This document shows positions 34,013 to 43,504 of a stretch of 64,000 nucleotides of DNA, piece after piece. The stretch's first letter is position 1. Every line of letters starts with the position of its first letter. This DNA is from Polyangiaceae bacterium. Lineage in GTDB: Bacteria; Myxococcota_A; Polyangia; Polyangiales; Polyangiaceae. A program made the translations under genes and the position numbers. Location: the NCBI GenBank assembly GCA_041389725.1, contig JAWKRG010000003.1, positions 992,001 to 1,056,000 on the forward strand, read 5' to 3'. The notes beneath the pieces were generated by a model. The model did not search any database, was not told where the DNA came from, and saw only the letters and a program-made list of their open reading frames with translations.

Positions 34013-34882
34013 TCAGAATTCGCAATCCGAATCCTGAGCGGGCGCTTCGCGCCCGTGCAGCGACGGCAGCGGCGCGTAGCGCCGGAGAGCGCGGATGCGG
34101 CGCTCACAGGCGAGCTGCTTGTCGCGCTTGCTGGCGATCAACGAACCGGCGTGCAAGTTGTAGACGTACAGGATACGCGGCACGTGTCGCGCGCGACGGC
34201 CCGCTAGCTCCAACATCGGAAAGTAGTGAGACATGTCCACGGCCGAACGAAAGTACTCGCCCGTCTCCGGGTCGATCAGGCTGTCTTCGCGCACGTGATC
34301 GAACAGCTCTTTGCGGAATGAATGCAGGTGGCTCGTCACCCAGATGTGTTCCCGGAACGCGCCGCGTCGAATCACGCTACGGGGCAGCGGACGGCTGTTG
34401 GTGCTGGGGCTTCCATCCGGGAATTGCCAACTGTTGTAGGTCATCCACAGCTCGGGATCTTGGTACAGGTAGTTGAGGTAGGCCAGCACCCCGGGATCGG
34501 CGAGCCAGTCGTCCGCATCCACCTGGAGCACGATCGATTCCGCTGGCGCGCTGCGAAACAGTCGGGTCAGGTTCGCGCATCCCCCGAGTTGGCTTTCGTT
34601 GCGTTCCACGCGGGTGCGCAGCGAAGGTAGCTTTCGCAGCGCTCGGCGCGCGACCTCGGCAGTGTCGTCGCCGGAAGCGTCGTCCAGAATCACGTGCTCC
34701 ACCCGTTCGAGGGGGTAGCGCTGTCCAGCGATGGACGCGAGGTGTCGTTCAATCCACCCAGACGCATCGTGGGCGGCTGAGGCAATGAAGAACGTGTGCT
34801 GTCGCTTGGGTGGCCGGAGGGACACCTGCAGGTCTGTGACGGCCCGCAGCCATCGATTCTTCAGAGCATGAGCGAATGACAC
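34013..34882 (-). CDS. glycosyltransferase family 2 protein
   Basis: The 289-residue protein has the GT-A pattern of family 2: TFFIASAAHDASGWIERHLASI, HVILDDASGDDTAEVA, and the DxD motif QVDADDWLADPGVLAYL near residue 120. It uses a nucleotide sugar as donor. It lies convergently to the Wzm/Wzt operon, and probably acts in the same polysaccharide. GTG 34882 is used; a TTG at 34897 is also open. The reading frame ends in DSDCEF, whose DNA shares 17 bp with 63567-63583. Confidence 0.86.
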   Translation of the reverse strand: MSFAHALKNRWLRAVTDLQVSLRPPKRQHTFFIASAAHDASGWIERHLASIAGQRYPLERVEHVILDDASGDDTAEVARRALRKLPSLRTRVERNESQLGGCANLTRLFRSAPAESIVLQVDADDWLADPGVLAYLNYLYQDPELWMTYNSWQFPDGSPSTNSRPLPRSVIRRGAFREHIWVTSHLHSFRKELFDHVREDSLIDPETGEYFRSAVDMSHYFPMLELAGRRARHVPRILYVYNLHAGSLIASKRDKQLACERRIRALRRYAPLPSLHGREAPAQDSDCEF

Positions 34883-34982
34883 GACGACACGGAGCAAGAA
34901 TCCGTGCGCTGGTAGCTATCACGATGCCGGGATCGGATCCAAGGCTCGTCGAAGTGCCGACGACGACGCTTCACGCGATGAC

Positions 34983-36326
34983 TCAGTGCACGCAGCGGAC
35001 GCGCATGTCCGTGTAGGGGTTTCCGGCGGTCTCTTCTTGGCTGTGGCCCGCGTAGAGGCCCGCGCCCCAGTGGCTCGTGGCGGAGGAGTAGAGCAGGGTG
35101 TCCGACCAGTAGTAGTTCCCAGGAACCGTGAACAAGGCCGTCGGCAGCGCTGGCGCGTAGAACGCGGGGTCCATCAGGGTCTGCAGTTCCCGAATGTTCG
35201 GTAGCCTCCAGGCAGTCGAGCCGCCCAGATTGAGGGTGTCGCAGTGGTTCTTCGCCTGCGCGTAGGAAAAATGCGCATCGGTGGACGCGGCTTCCCACTG
35301 CAACCCGGTCTCGCTGTCGAGCACCACTCCGGACACGGGACTGCTGAAGCGTGTACCACTTGGCGTTCCGCTGCCGCGAACGCAGCGTGCACTCGCCGAC
35401 GAGCTGCTGGCCAACCAACTGACCGAACCCAGCCCGCCGTGCGCGACGATCCAATACTTGTTTGCATCCCACTTGGTGATGGTGCTCGCCCAGTAGATGT
35501 GCCCTGGGCTGACCAGGATCGTCGTGAACACGGTCTTGTCCAAGGAGGGCCCGTACTTGCTGAAGTCGGTCAGGGAGATGAGCTCTGCGCGCGTGGGCAG
35601 ACGCCAGTCGGTGAAGCCATCGAGGGTAAGCGTGTCGCAGTGATTCTTGGCATCCGCCCAAGTGTAGGTCGCGGCGGCTGGCGCACGCTCCCACATCAAG
35701 CAAGTCGCTGTATCCACGGCGGTGTTAGGCGTCATCGAGAACTCGGAGGTGGCGCGAGTCGGGCCGGGAATGGCCCAGCGCGGGTAGTGCACGCTGCCGT
35801 CGCCGCCGACTAGTCCAGCTGCGCACGGTCCGGCGTCCGCGACGCTACCGCCGCTGCCGCCGCTGCCGCCACTTGCGCCGCCGCTGCCGCCACTCGCGCC
35901 GCCGTTGCCGCCACTCGCGCCGCCGCTGCCGCCACTCGCGCCGCCAGTGCCACCACTGCCACCGCCGCTGCCACCGCTTCCTCCGCTGCTTGCGCCGCCA
36001 GTGCCACCACTGCCACCGCTTGCGCCACCGCTGCCCGCGGTGCCACCGCTCCCTGAGCTCCCGCTCGAGCCGCTTGCACCGGACGCGCCGCTCGAACCGG
36101 CGACGCCGCCGCTACCGCCCGCGGCGGCACCACCAGAACCCGACATTCCGCCCGTTCCGCCGCTGCCACCGCTACCGCCGGCTCCACCTGTCACCGAGGC
36201 ATCCGCGCCGCCTTGCCCGCCGCCTCCCACGGAACCTTTGCTGGAGCTCGTACAGTTGACTGCCGAGAGGAGGGCAATCAGGATAACTGGGCGTGGGTAG
36301 CGGAGGGTTGGTGGGATGCGGACCAT
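34983..36326 (-). CDS. Gly/Ser-linker lipoprotein with two DUF1566 domains
   Basis: The 447-residue protein has a signal peptide ending in AVNC, then 140 residues of Gly/Ser/Ala repeats (GGSGG, GASGGSGG). The remaining domain carries two DUF1566 (Lcl C-terminal) repeats: LMWERAPAAATYTWADAKNHC...DWRLPTRAELISLTD and LQWEAASTDAHFSYAQAKNHC...WRLPNIRELQTLMD, each with the WRLP core. Such domains are found in secreted proteins of myxobacteria and relatives; the fold is C-lectin/FGE-like and function is not set. The linker is encoded by a run of near-identical codons at 35830-36200. Confidence 0.86.
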   Translation of the reverse strand: MVRIPPTLRYPRPVILIALLSAVNCTSSSKGSVGGGGQGGADASVTGGAGGSGGSGGTGGMSGSGGAAAGGSGGVAGSSGASGASGSSGSSGSGGTAGSGGASGGSGGTGGASSGGSGGSGGGSGGTGGASGGSGGASGGNGGASGGSGGASGGSGGSGGSVADAGPCAAGLVGGDGSVHYPRWAIPGPTRATSEFSMTPNTAVDTATCLMWERAPAAATYTWADAKNHCDTLTLDGFTDWRLPTRAELISLTDFSKYGPSLDKTVFTTILVSPGHIYWASTITKWDANKYWIVAHGGLGSVSWLASSSSASARCVRGSGTPSGTRFSSPVSGVVLDSETGLQWEAASTDAHFSYAQAKNHCDTLNLGGSTAWRLPNIRELQTLMDPAFYAPALPTALFTVPGNYYWSDTLLYSSATSHWGAGLYAGHSQEETAGNPYTDMRVRCVH

Positions 36327-36462
36327 CGGGAGATCTTCGCGGATCCCCGAGTGGCAATCATGGTCAATTCGGTGACCAACTGCGGCCTCGCACGGTCATT
36401 GCGAGGAGAGCACATGGTTTTTTCGCTGACCGCCTGCACGGCCATTGCGCCGAGGGCAGCGG
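36327..36462. other. divergent intergenic region
   Basis: Between the DUF1566 gene and the LuxR-type gene. An ATG at 36414 has a strong ribosome site (GAGGAG) but opens a frame that does not match the regulator, with no family pattern; no leader peptide is claimed. Confidence 0.3.
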
Positions 36463-37521
36463 ATGAGAAACGAGTTTGCCCTCGATATCGTCGAAACGGC
36501 GTACACCCTGGGAACCGACGACCGCACGTGGCTCCAAGGTCTGGCGGCACGATTTGGCAAACTGAACCCGCACCCGGCCGGTGCCATGGCCGTCATCTAC
36601 GAGTACTTGCCTCCCCCGTTTCGCGCCACGACGATCGAGCACGCTCATACCGAAGCAGTGTCGACCGAGCGGATGCTAGAAGCGTTCTTCGATCTAGAGA
36701 GCTTCGCGGCGCAACACCCCTCCCACAGCAGCCGACTGCATGCCAATACCGTTTGCGAGACGGCTAGTGAATTCATCGAACAGGAGGCGGGGAGAGGAGC
36801 GCTGGAGGCACTGTACTCGCGCAAGCTGCACGCCTTGGGCGTGTATGACGCCTTCAACGTCCAAGGCACCACGCTTTCGGGGCGCGCGCTCTGCCTGATT
36901 GCCCCGACTCGAACCCCCGCCGCAGTCCCGGCGGCGACCCGTGCGGTCTGGCAGCGCGTCGCCGTTCACCTGGGCGCCGCGCTCCGCTTGCGAACGGCCC
37001 TGGCAGACTTGCCGCAAGACAAGGTGCTCGGCGAGGCGACCGCGGTGTTCGACGCGCGCACCGGTCGTTGTGCCCACGCGACCGGCGCGGCGCGGGAAGG
37101 GCCGCTGCTGGCCAAGCTGCGCGATGCCGTGCGCCAGGTGGACAGGGCACGAAGCAAGAGCGTACGTCACGACGCCCCTGCGGCGTTGGAGCTCTGGCAG
37201 GGCCTGATCGCCGGACACTACTCCTTGGTCGATCTGTTCGATTCGGATGGTCGACGTCACGTCGTGGTCCGCGCGAATGAACCAAAAGTGCGGGAAGATC
37301 GGCGTCTGACCCGCCGCGAGGCTCAAGCCACGCTATTGGCCGCCGCAGCCAACGACGACACGCGCGGAGCCTATGCCCTCGGGATCACTCGCGAGACCTA
37401 TCGAACGCACCTGCGACGCGCTCTTCGCAAGCTGGGCGTCCGTGATCGTCGGGCATTGATCGAGATCGCACTTCGACTCCAGTCCCCGAGCGAAGTGGAT
37501 GGTGGCGCTCCCGCTCCGTAG
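36463..37521 (+). CDS. LuxR-type (GerE-like) transcriptional regulator
   Basis: The 352-residue protein ends with a helix-turn-helix of GerE type: RRLTRREAQATLLAAAANDDTRGAYALGITRETYRTHLRRALRKLGVRDRRALIEIAL, which has the recognition helix TYRTHLRRALRKLGV. The N-terminal 250 residues are an unrecognised sensory region without a receiver, autoinducer or NACHT domain. The ATG at 36463 follows GAGG at seven bases. It lies between a DUF1566 gene and glycosyltransferases and may control surface polysaccharide genes. Confidence 0.82.
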   Translation: MRNEFALDIVETAYTLGTDDRTWLQGLAARFGKLNPHPAGAMAVIYEYLPPPFRATTIEHAHTEAVSTERMLEAFFDLESFAAQHPSHSSRLHANTVCETASEFIEQEAGRGALEALYSRKLHALGVYDAFNVQGTTLSGRALCLIAPTRTPAAVPAATRAVWQRVAVHLGAALRLRTALADLPQDKVLGEATAVFDARTGRCAHATGAAREGPLLAKLRDAVRQVDRARSKSVRHDAPAALELWQGLIAGHYSLVDLFDSDGRRHVVVRANEPKVREDRRLTRREAQATLLAAAANDDTRGAYALGITRETYRTHLRRALRKLGVRDRRALIEIALRLQSPSEVDGGAPAP

Positions 37522-37522
37522 T

Positions 37523-38428
37523 CTAGCTCACGCGCGCGCGAATCAGGCCGAGCAATCGCCCAACGCGATCGTAGGCGCGCGTCTCTGCCAGTAGCGTGGC
37601 GTAGTCGTCGCGCCGCAGTCGGTGCAACACGCTCAGATAGCCGTTGGCGAGGGCAAGCCCGCCGTTCGCCAGCAGCGCGGGCACCAGCCGCACCCGAGAC
37701 GCTTGCAGGAGCCCATCGGAGTAGCCCTTTTCATAGGAGTTGCGACGGAAGAAGGCCTCGCTGGCGCGATCTTCGTCGATCACGTGATAGATGCGCGCCG
37801 TCGGCGCATAGACGATGGGAACGTGCATCGCCCTGAGGCGCTGACTGATCTCGATGTCCTCGGAGTACCCGGCGGTGCCCTTGCCCAAGTCCTCGCGAAA
37901 GGCACTGAGCTCACGGAACAAAGTGCGCTCGAAGAACATGTTGCCTCCATAGAGGTGCACGTCCGCGGGGCCTTCCGGAACATCTGCCGTTTCCCCCAGC
38001 ACCGTGACCAGCCGCCCACGCAGCCACGAGGGCCGCGTGCCGACGAACTTCAGGGCGATGGCTCCCAGCTGGGCTCGGGATCCGTACTTCTTGGCGACAC
38101 GCAGATGCTCGCGAACCGCATCGGGATCCACGAGCTGATCGTCGTCCGTGAAGAACACGTACTCGCCTTCCGCCTCGCGTATCCCACGGTTGCGTGCTGC
38201 CGAAAGACCCGGTGTCGTCTCGAATACGTAGCGCACCGCAAAGGGCAGCTCGAGCTGAAAGCGCTGCACGACGGCCTTCGTGTCGTCCGTGGATCCGTTG
38301 TCCACCAGGACCAACTCGACGCCACCGGGGGTGGGCCGCAAGTCTCGCAAGCTGGCCAGGGCATCGACCAAGAGTCGGGAGCGATTCTTCGTGCAAAGCA
38401 CGATGGAGACATCGGGCCCGGAGGACAC
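37523..38428 (-). CDS. glycosyltransferase family 2 protein
   Basis: The 301-residue protein has the family 2 GT-A features: SIVLCTKNRSRLLVDALASL, ELVLVDNGSTDDTKAVV, a variable loop ETTPGLSAARNRGIREAEGEYVFFTDDDQLVDPDAV with the DDD metal site, and later GYSEDIEISQRL. It lacks a membrane segment. GTG 38428 is chosen, since residues before it are Arg/Pro-rich and show no homology-like pattern although open to 38656. It converges with the LuxR-type gene and is divergent from the NAGPA-domain gene. Confidence 0.88.
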   Translation of the reverse strand: MSSGPDVSIVLCTKNRSRLLVDALASLRDLRPTPGGVELVLVDNGSTDDTKAVVQRFQLELPFAVRYVFETTPGLSAARNRGIREAEGEYVFFTDDDQLVDPDAVREHLRVAKKYGSRAQLGAIALKFVGTRPSWLRGRLVTVLGETADVPEGPADVHLYGGNMFFERTLFRELSAFREDLGKGTAGYSEDIEISQRLRAMHVPIVYAPTARIYHVIDEDRASEAFFRRNSYEKGYSDGLLQASRVRLVPALLANGGLALANGYLSVLHRLRRDDYATLLAETRAYDRVGRLLGLIRARVS

Positions 38429-38648
38429 GGCGCGAGCGTAGTGTCCTGTGGTGACGATTCCTATCGGAATTGCAGATCGCGCTCTGCTCCAACGCCGCGG
38501 GCGAACGGTCCACAGCCGAACGCCCGCGCGGTTGCGCCTTCGCCGCGCACCGTCGGCCGGCTGCCGCCAGCAAGTCGGGCGCGCCCCTGGGATTTTGCTG
38601 GCAACTTGCGCGCCTTGCGGTCTCTCGGTAGACCGGGGCGGCCGTTTG

Positions 38649-41288
38649 ATGAGCAAGAGCCGGTTTCTTCAGCAGCGCGCGCCCCTACTCGCGGTCGCGG
38701 CCGTCATGGGCTTCGCGGTTCGCTGCGCGGCAGACCGGCCGCCAGAGCGGAGCCTGGAGGGGCTGGCCGCCATGTTGTCACGGGCCTCGCGCACCGTCGT
38801 GTCCGCGCAAGACATCCGCTGGGAGCCGAGTCCGGGCTTGCTGCATGAAACGTTCCTGGGACGGCGGGTCGTGTTCTTGGGAGCGAAGCGCGCTGGTGAG
38901 CCTCGCGACGTGTACCGAGCGTCCGTGCGCGTGAGCCTGGACGGCAAGCCGTTTTCAGTGCGCGAGATCCGCAACTTGACCGACACGCCCCTGGGCGACG
39001 ATGCGGGGCTGCAGCTCTTGGGGAGCCGCGCCGCCTTCGCCACGGTGGCCTACGGCAGCATTCAGAGCGTGACGATGCTGGACCTGGACGGCGTTCGCGC
39101 TCAGGACCGCGTCAGCTCGTGGTTTCAGCGCTTGTTGCAGACCGTCACGTCGTACCAAGAGGTGGGTAGCCTCAGCGGCGTCGGCCGCACGGACATCGTT
39201 CTGGAGCTGCCTGCAAAAGAAGCCAAGCTCGTTCTCGAGCCGCCAACGCTGCGCATCGACCTGGGTGAGAAGGGCCGAAGCCTCGCACTGAACTTGGAGA
39301 CACGCGTGCTTTCCGCGCTCGAGGGTGGGCAGGCGTACGCGGCTCGCACCGTGGTGCATCGGCAGCACGCCAAGCCCCTGGTGCTCTGGGGCGTTGACAC
39401 GGTGCGCGCAGAGGTGGGCCCCGAGCCCATCGCGTGGCTCGAAGACAAGGTGTTCGGCGCGAAGGACCGCTTCAAGCGCACTACCTACACTCTGCTATCG
39501 GGCAGCTCCAAGCAGGATGCGCTGAAGGATGACGCCGACAAAGCGGACCTGACCGCTACCGTGCTCGACGCGACCCAGCTGAGCAATCAGAAGGACTCCT
39601 GGCCACCGCCGCCGATTCCGAGCTTTTGGAAGGAGACGAAGGCAGGTGAAGGCGAGTGGGAAGCGGTGCAGCTCCCGTTCTTGCGCCCCTTCCGGACCGG
39701 CAATGACAAGGGCGACCGCCCGCCCGCCTACTTCTATCGGACCTTCATTCGCCCCGACAAGGAGCGCCCCTACGCCGAGGTGATGCTCGTGGCGATGGAC
39801 ATGCGCCAGCTAGAGCTGGGCATGGAGGCGGGCTTCGAAGATCCGAAGCCGCTGACAGGCCCCCCCGGCAATGGGCGACTCCCTCGCGACGAACAAGTCA
39901 CGAGTCGCATCGTCGCTACCTTCAACGGTGCCTTCAAGACCACCCACGGCAAGTACGGCATGATGGTCGACCGGCACGTTCTGCTGCCGCCGGTGCCTGG
40001 CGGTGCGACCGTGATGGTCACCGCAGACAGCGACGTCGGTCTTGGCAGCTGGCCTCAGAGCGAGCGCATTCCTGAAGAAATCGTTTCCTACCGCCAGAAC
40101 CTGGATCCCTTGGTCGAGGATGGCGTGGCCAACCCGACGGGTCGCTACATCTGGGGCTGGCAACTCTCGGGAACCAGCGTGATGACCCAGCGCACCGCGC
40201 TGTGTGTGACCGCAGCGGGACACCTCTACTACGCGTTCGGCCCGGAAATCGACGGCCCCACCCTGGGGAAGGCGTTGCGCCAAGCCGGTTGCTCCTACGG
40301 CATGCACCTGGACATGAACCCGGGGCATTGCGGATTCGTGTTCACCGACATCGTGGACATGCGTGCCAAGGAGTTCAACCTGAAGAAGGCGCACGACGAC
40401 ATGAACTTGGATCCCGCCAAGTTCGTGCGTTGGAGCGCAAAGGACTTCTTCTACGTCATGGTGCGCGACCCGATGCCGAAGGATGCTTCGGGCATTCAGT
40501 GGAAAGCGGATGGGGGAGTGCAGCCACCACCGGCGTGGCTACCCGGCGTGTTCAAGGGTGACTTGAAGGTCGGCAACCTCGACGTGCAACTGGTCAGCTT
40601 CGAACCTGGTCGCATCGATCTCGTCCTGCGCGCAGGGGGCAAGGAACCCAGCATGGAGGGGGGAGCGGAGAAGAAGTTGGAACTGAGCGAGTCCGACGCA
40701 GGCAAGGCCATCGCTGCCATCAACCTCGGACACACGACGGAGGTGACCCGCTACGGCCTGGCCTTCGACGGCGTGGCAGCCCTCGACCTGCGCTCGGGCT
40801 ACGCGACCTTGGTGATGGCTCGTGGTCGGCCTCCGCGGGTCGAGGCACCAGGCAGTCAGCCGCAATTGGCAAAGGATGAAGAGGCCGTGCAACTCCCCCT
40901 CCTCGCCGAGGACGGCAAACTGACCGACTATGCTTTGGAGCGCGGCGCGATGCGCGCCCGAGGCGCTCTGTGCGTGACCGGGCGTGGACGCACGCTGATA
41001 GCCCTCGGCCGCCACGACTCGAGCGATTCTCTGGCTGCCGCATTGCTGCGCGTCGGCTGCCGCCGAGTCGTGGAACTGGATCGCGGCTCTCAACACCCCG
41101 CCTTCGTCCATCGCGCTGGCACCGCGACGCCACCCTTGGCGAAATACGACGCCAGCGTGCTCTACGCCCTGGCTCACCCCATGGTTCCCCACGCCTTCCG
41201 CTGGAAGGCCGAAGGCGCCACACCTTCGACGAAACCCACGGGCTACGACGTCCCCGCGCCAAAGAAGAAGAGCGCGGCCTCGCCCTGA
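38649..41288 (+). CDS. phosphodiester-glycosidase (NAGPA)-domain exported protein
   Basis: The 879-residue protein has an N-terminal signal, possibly with lipobox FAVRC near residue 26. Residues 380-620 resemble the NAGPA/phosphodiester glycosidase domain: FNGAFKTTHGKYGMMVDRHVLLPP, SDVGLGSWP, then an Ala/Cys core TALCVTAAGHLYYAFGPEIDGPTLGKALRQAGCSYGMHLDMNPGH and later a second similar stretch (GALCVTGRGRTLIALGRHDSSDSLAAALLRVGCRRVVELDRGS). The domain thus seems duplicated, the second copy less complete. Such enzymes remove sugar-phosphate caps in exopolysaccharide systems. It lies beside a GT2 gene. Confidence 0.75.
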   Translation: MSKSRFLQQRAPLLAVAAVMGFAVRCAADRPPERSLEGLAAMLSRASRTVVSAQDIRWEPSPGLLHETFLGRRVVFLGAKRAGEPRDVYRASVRVSLDGKPFSVREIRNLTDTPLGDDAGLQLLGSRAAFATVAYGSIQSVTMLDLDGVRAQDRVSSWFQRLLQTVTSYQEVGSLSGVGRTDIVLELPAKEAKLVLEPPTLRIDLGEKGRSLALNLETRVLSALEGGQAYAARTVVHRQHAKPLVLWGVDTVRAEVGPEPIAWLEDKVFGAKDRFKRTTYTLLSGSSKQDALKDDADKADLTATVLDATQLSNQKDSWPPPPIPSFWKETKAGEGEWEAVQLPFLRPFRTGNDKGDRPPAYFYRTFIRPDKERPYAEVMLVAMDMRQLELGMEAGFEDPKPLTGPPGNGRLPRDEQVTSRIVATFNGAFKTTHGKYGMMVDRHVLLPPVPGGATVMVTADSDVGLGSWPQSERIPEEIVSYRQNLDPLVEDGVANPTGRYIWGWQLSGTSVMTQRTALCVTAAGHLYYAFGPEIDGPTLGKALRQAGCSYGMHLDMNPGHCGFVFTDIVDMRAKEFNLKKAHDDMNLDPAKFVRWSAKDFFYVMVRDPMPKDASGIQWKADGGVQPPPAWLPGVFKGDLKVGNLDVQLVSFEPGRIDLVLRAGGKEPSMEGGAEKKLELSESDAGKAIAAINLGHTTEVTRYGLAFDGVAALDLRSGYATLVMARGRPPRVEAPGSQPQLAKDEEAVQLPLLAEDGKLTDYALERGAMRARGALCVTGRGRTLIALGRHDSSDSLAAALLRVGCRRVVELDRGSQHPAFVHRAGTATPPLAKYDASVLYALAHPMVPHAFRWKAEGATPSTKPTGYDVPAPKKKSAASP

Positions 41289-41352
41289 GCCGCTAGCGCG
41301 CGCACTCTCGGTTTCCGTGGACGCGGCGCCTCAGCGTGTTAGGCATTTGTAG

Positions 41353-42672
41353 GTGACCGTTTCGTTCCGGCTCGCTTGCATTTGCGCCGCATTGGCAGCC
41401 TCGAGCTGCACCATAGTAAACGATGTCGACCCCTGCGGCGCCAAGACCACGGAAGCGCGCGTTTCCGAACCCTCGCCCGAGCTGGAGCTGATCAGCCACC
41501 CTCAGGCGGTCGCTCAGATCGTGGATGGCCGAATGCTCGCGGCATATCTCACCCACGACCAAACGAACCCAACCGGCCTTCATTTGATCGCCTTCAACGC
41601 AACGAGCGGAGTGCGCGTGGACGCGTGCAGCGAGCCCGACTATTTGCTCAGCAGCGATTCCCCGACCAACCCGACGTTGGTCGCCGCGGACTTCATGTTC
41701 GGCGCGCAGCACATCGTTGCTGCCGTGGCGTGGACGAGCGGGTCAGCGGGTTTTTTCTCGCGGAAAGTACGCTACCAATTGCTCGATGATAGGCTGTGCG
41801 TCGTAGGCCCCGAAGGCGGTGTCGAGATGGCGCCAAGTCTGGACACCCTGACGGAAGACGCCGCACTCGCTTGGTCCCCAACGGAATCGGCGGTGTGGGC
41901 GACGTTTCACGACACCCGCACCATCTACCGCACCCGCATCGTGAACGGGCTCCCCACTGGCTCCACCCCCATCGTGCAAGGGCAACTCCTGATCGACAAC
42001 TACCGCATGACGCTTGCGGAGGACGGTCGAGGTTTGGCGACTTGGTACGCTTCGAACGACCCGAGCGAGCTGCTTGCGGACCGAAGGCACTTGCGAGCGG
42101 TCTTGCTTGGCCCAGGGCTCGAGCCACGGAAGAACGCTCTGACGGGCACGGCTGGCGTTTTCGAGCCGAGCAGTCCCACCCCCTACCGAGCGCCAGACCT
42201 GAACAACACTCTTGCGCTTGCGGTGCGCACGGATCGCTACGCGTTGGCTTTTGACGGCATCGTCGCGCCCAACACGCGACCGATTGCGCACGTGCTCGAG
42301 CTCGATGCCACGGACGGCAGGCCCCGCGGCAAACCCTGGCGCGTGGACCCCGACTCGAGTGAAGCGCACGGAAAGCCCGCTGCCACGTATCTACCGGGCG
42401 ACAACTTGTTCGTCGCTTGGGCATCTCCCAGCGGCCAGGGCACGGTGGCGCGACTGTTTCAAAGCGGTGGACGACCTCGCTTCACTGGGGTCGCCTGCGG
42501 CGAGGCTCGTTTCGCCATTGGGACGCGCGCGCCAGCGAATGACCGTGGTCTGCTCAGCATGGCACGCACGGGCAACGGAGTCTGGGTGCTACATCCCGCC
42601 GAACTCGGTGCTGATCATGCCGTGATGGCATGGCGTGTCGAGAGCGCAGAACTCTGGCCAGCGTCGAACTGA
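41353..42672 (+). CDS. hypothetical lipoprotein, beta-propeller-like
   Basis: A 439-residue protein starting with GTG, with a signal and lipobox AASSC at residue 19. The mature part has repeated short strands with W/Y and Asp turns (AALAWSPTESAVWATFHD, GRGLATWYASND, LFVAWASPSGQ, ...), which suggests a beta-propeller-like fold, but no family motif is certain. No close neighbour hints at function. It converges with the Cys-rich lipoprotein gene, the stops being 1 bp apart. Confidence 0.68.
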   Translation: MTVSFRLACICAALAASSCTIVNDVDPCGAKTTEARVSEPSPELELISHPQAVAQIVDGRMLAAYLTHDQTNPTGLHLIAFNATSGVRVDACSEPDYLLSSDSPTNPTLVAADFMFGAQHIVAAVAWTSGSAGFFSRKVRYQLLDDRLCVVGPEGGVEMAPSLDTLTEDAALAWSPTESAVWATFHDTRTIYRTRIVNGLPTGSTPIVQGQLLIDNYRMTLAEDGRGLATWYASNDPSELLADRRHLRAVLLGPGLEPRKNALTGTAGVFEPSSPTPYRAPDLNNTLALAVRTDRYALAFDGIVAPNTRPIAHVLELDATDGRPRGKPWRVDPDSSEAHGKPAATYLPGDNLFVAWASPSGQGTVARLFQSGGRPRFTGVACGEARFAIGTRAPANDRGLLSMARTGNGVWVLHPAELGADHAVMAWRVESAELWPASN

Positions 42673-42673
42673 T

Positions 42674-43504
42674 CTATCCGCACACCTTGACCCCGCTTCC
42701 CACTACGCAGGAATAGCCGGGGCGACAATCCTCCGGTCCGGAGCACAACTTGAAGCAGGCGCCGTAGTCGTCCCCCCCATCGATGGCCAGGACGCAATAT
42801 GCGTCGGGCGGGCATCCTTGTTGCGAAGGCGCGCACTCGGAGGTGCAGTAGCCCTCCGGAAAGCGCTCGAAGTCGACGAAGCAGAACCCGCTCAGGCAAT
42901 CGTTGGCGCTCTGACAAGGCGCGCCGATTCCCCCGAGACCCGGGCTGGGCGACTTCGTGGAACAGACGCCGGTCTGCAAGTCGCAAGTGCCAACCACAGG
43001 GCAATCGGCATCCGAATGGCAGCGTTCAGTGCAGACGAAAGGCTCGCCAGGCGAGCGTGGGCGACACAGGCTGCCTTGGGGGCAATCCGCTGCGGACTTG
43101 CACGGAATGCTACAGACGGAACCCCCGTTGGTGAGCGGGGTGCACAGCAGTCCGTCAGGGCACGCATCCGTCGAGCAGCTGCGCAGGCACTGTCCGCCAG
43201 GTTGCTCGAAGGCCGCCTCGTCCAGGCAGAGCTCGCCCACCTCACAATCGAAGCTGCAACCGCAATTCTGGCCCGCCGAGGGCGAAGCGACGGCCCCCGT
43301 GCATTGCGGAACTGGTCCGTCGCCTAGGGTTCCGGCATCGCTTTGCAGGGGACGGCAGACTCCGTTGTCGCACCATTCGGTGCTCTGACAATCGGCATCC
43401 TTGCGACACGGCCCTTTGGTGGTCGACTCCTGCGCTCCACCGCAGGACGAGAAGACTGCTATCGCCGATGCGAAGGCGACGAGCGACGGGAGTTGGCGCT
43501 TCAT
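42674..43504 (-). CDS. Cys-rich lipoprotein
   Basis: The 276-residue product has a signal peptide and lipobox VFSSC. The mature domain has about 30 Cys in modules like CRKDADCQSTEWCDNGVC, CKSAADCPQGSLC, CHSDADCPVVGTCDLQTGVC and CQSANDCLSGFC, the Dickkopf/EGF-like small repeats common in myxobacterial surface proteins. It is the last gene of an operon with a Ser/Thr kinase and a PEGA/TPR protein: its ATG overlaps the PEGA stop by 4 bp. Confidence 0.83.
   Translation of the reverse strand: MKRQLPSLVAFASAIAVFSSCGGAQESTTKGPCRKDADCQSTEWCDNGVCRPLQSDAGTLGDGPVPQCTGAVASPSAGQNCGCSFDCEVGELCLDEAAFEQPGGQCLRSCSTDACPDGLLCTPLTNGGSVCSIPCKSAADCPQGSLCRPRSPGEPFVCTERCHSDADCPVVGTCDLQTGVCSTKSPSPGLGGIGAPCQSANDCLSGFCFVDFERFPEGYCTSECAPSQQGCPPDAYCVLAIDGGDDYGACFKLCSGPEDCRPGYSCVVGSGVKVCG

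Noticed and set aside
35830..36200. Regular repeats that could suggest a CRISPR array or minisatellite
   Set aside because: The units are in-frame Gly/Ser codons within a lipoprotein gene, without spacers.
36414..36767. ATG with a strong ribosome site before the LuxR-type gene
   Set aside because: It is out of frame with the regulator, overlaps it for 300 bp and has no recognisable product.
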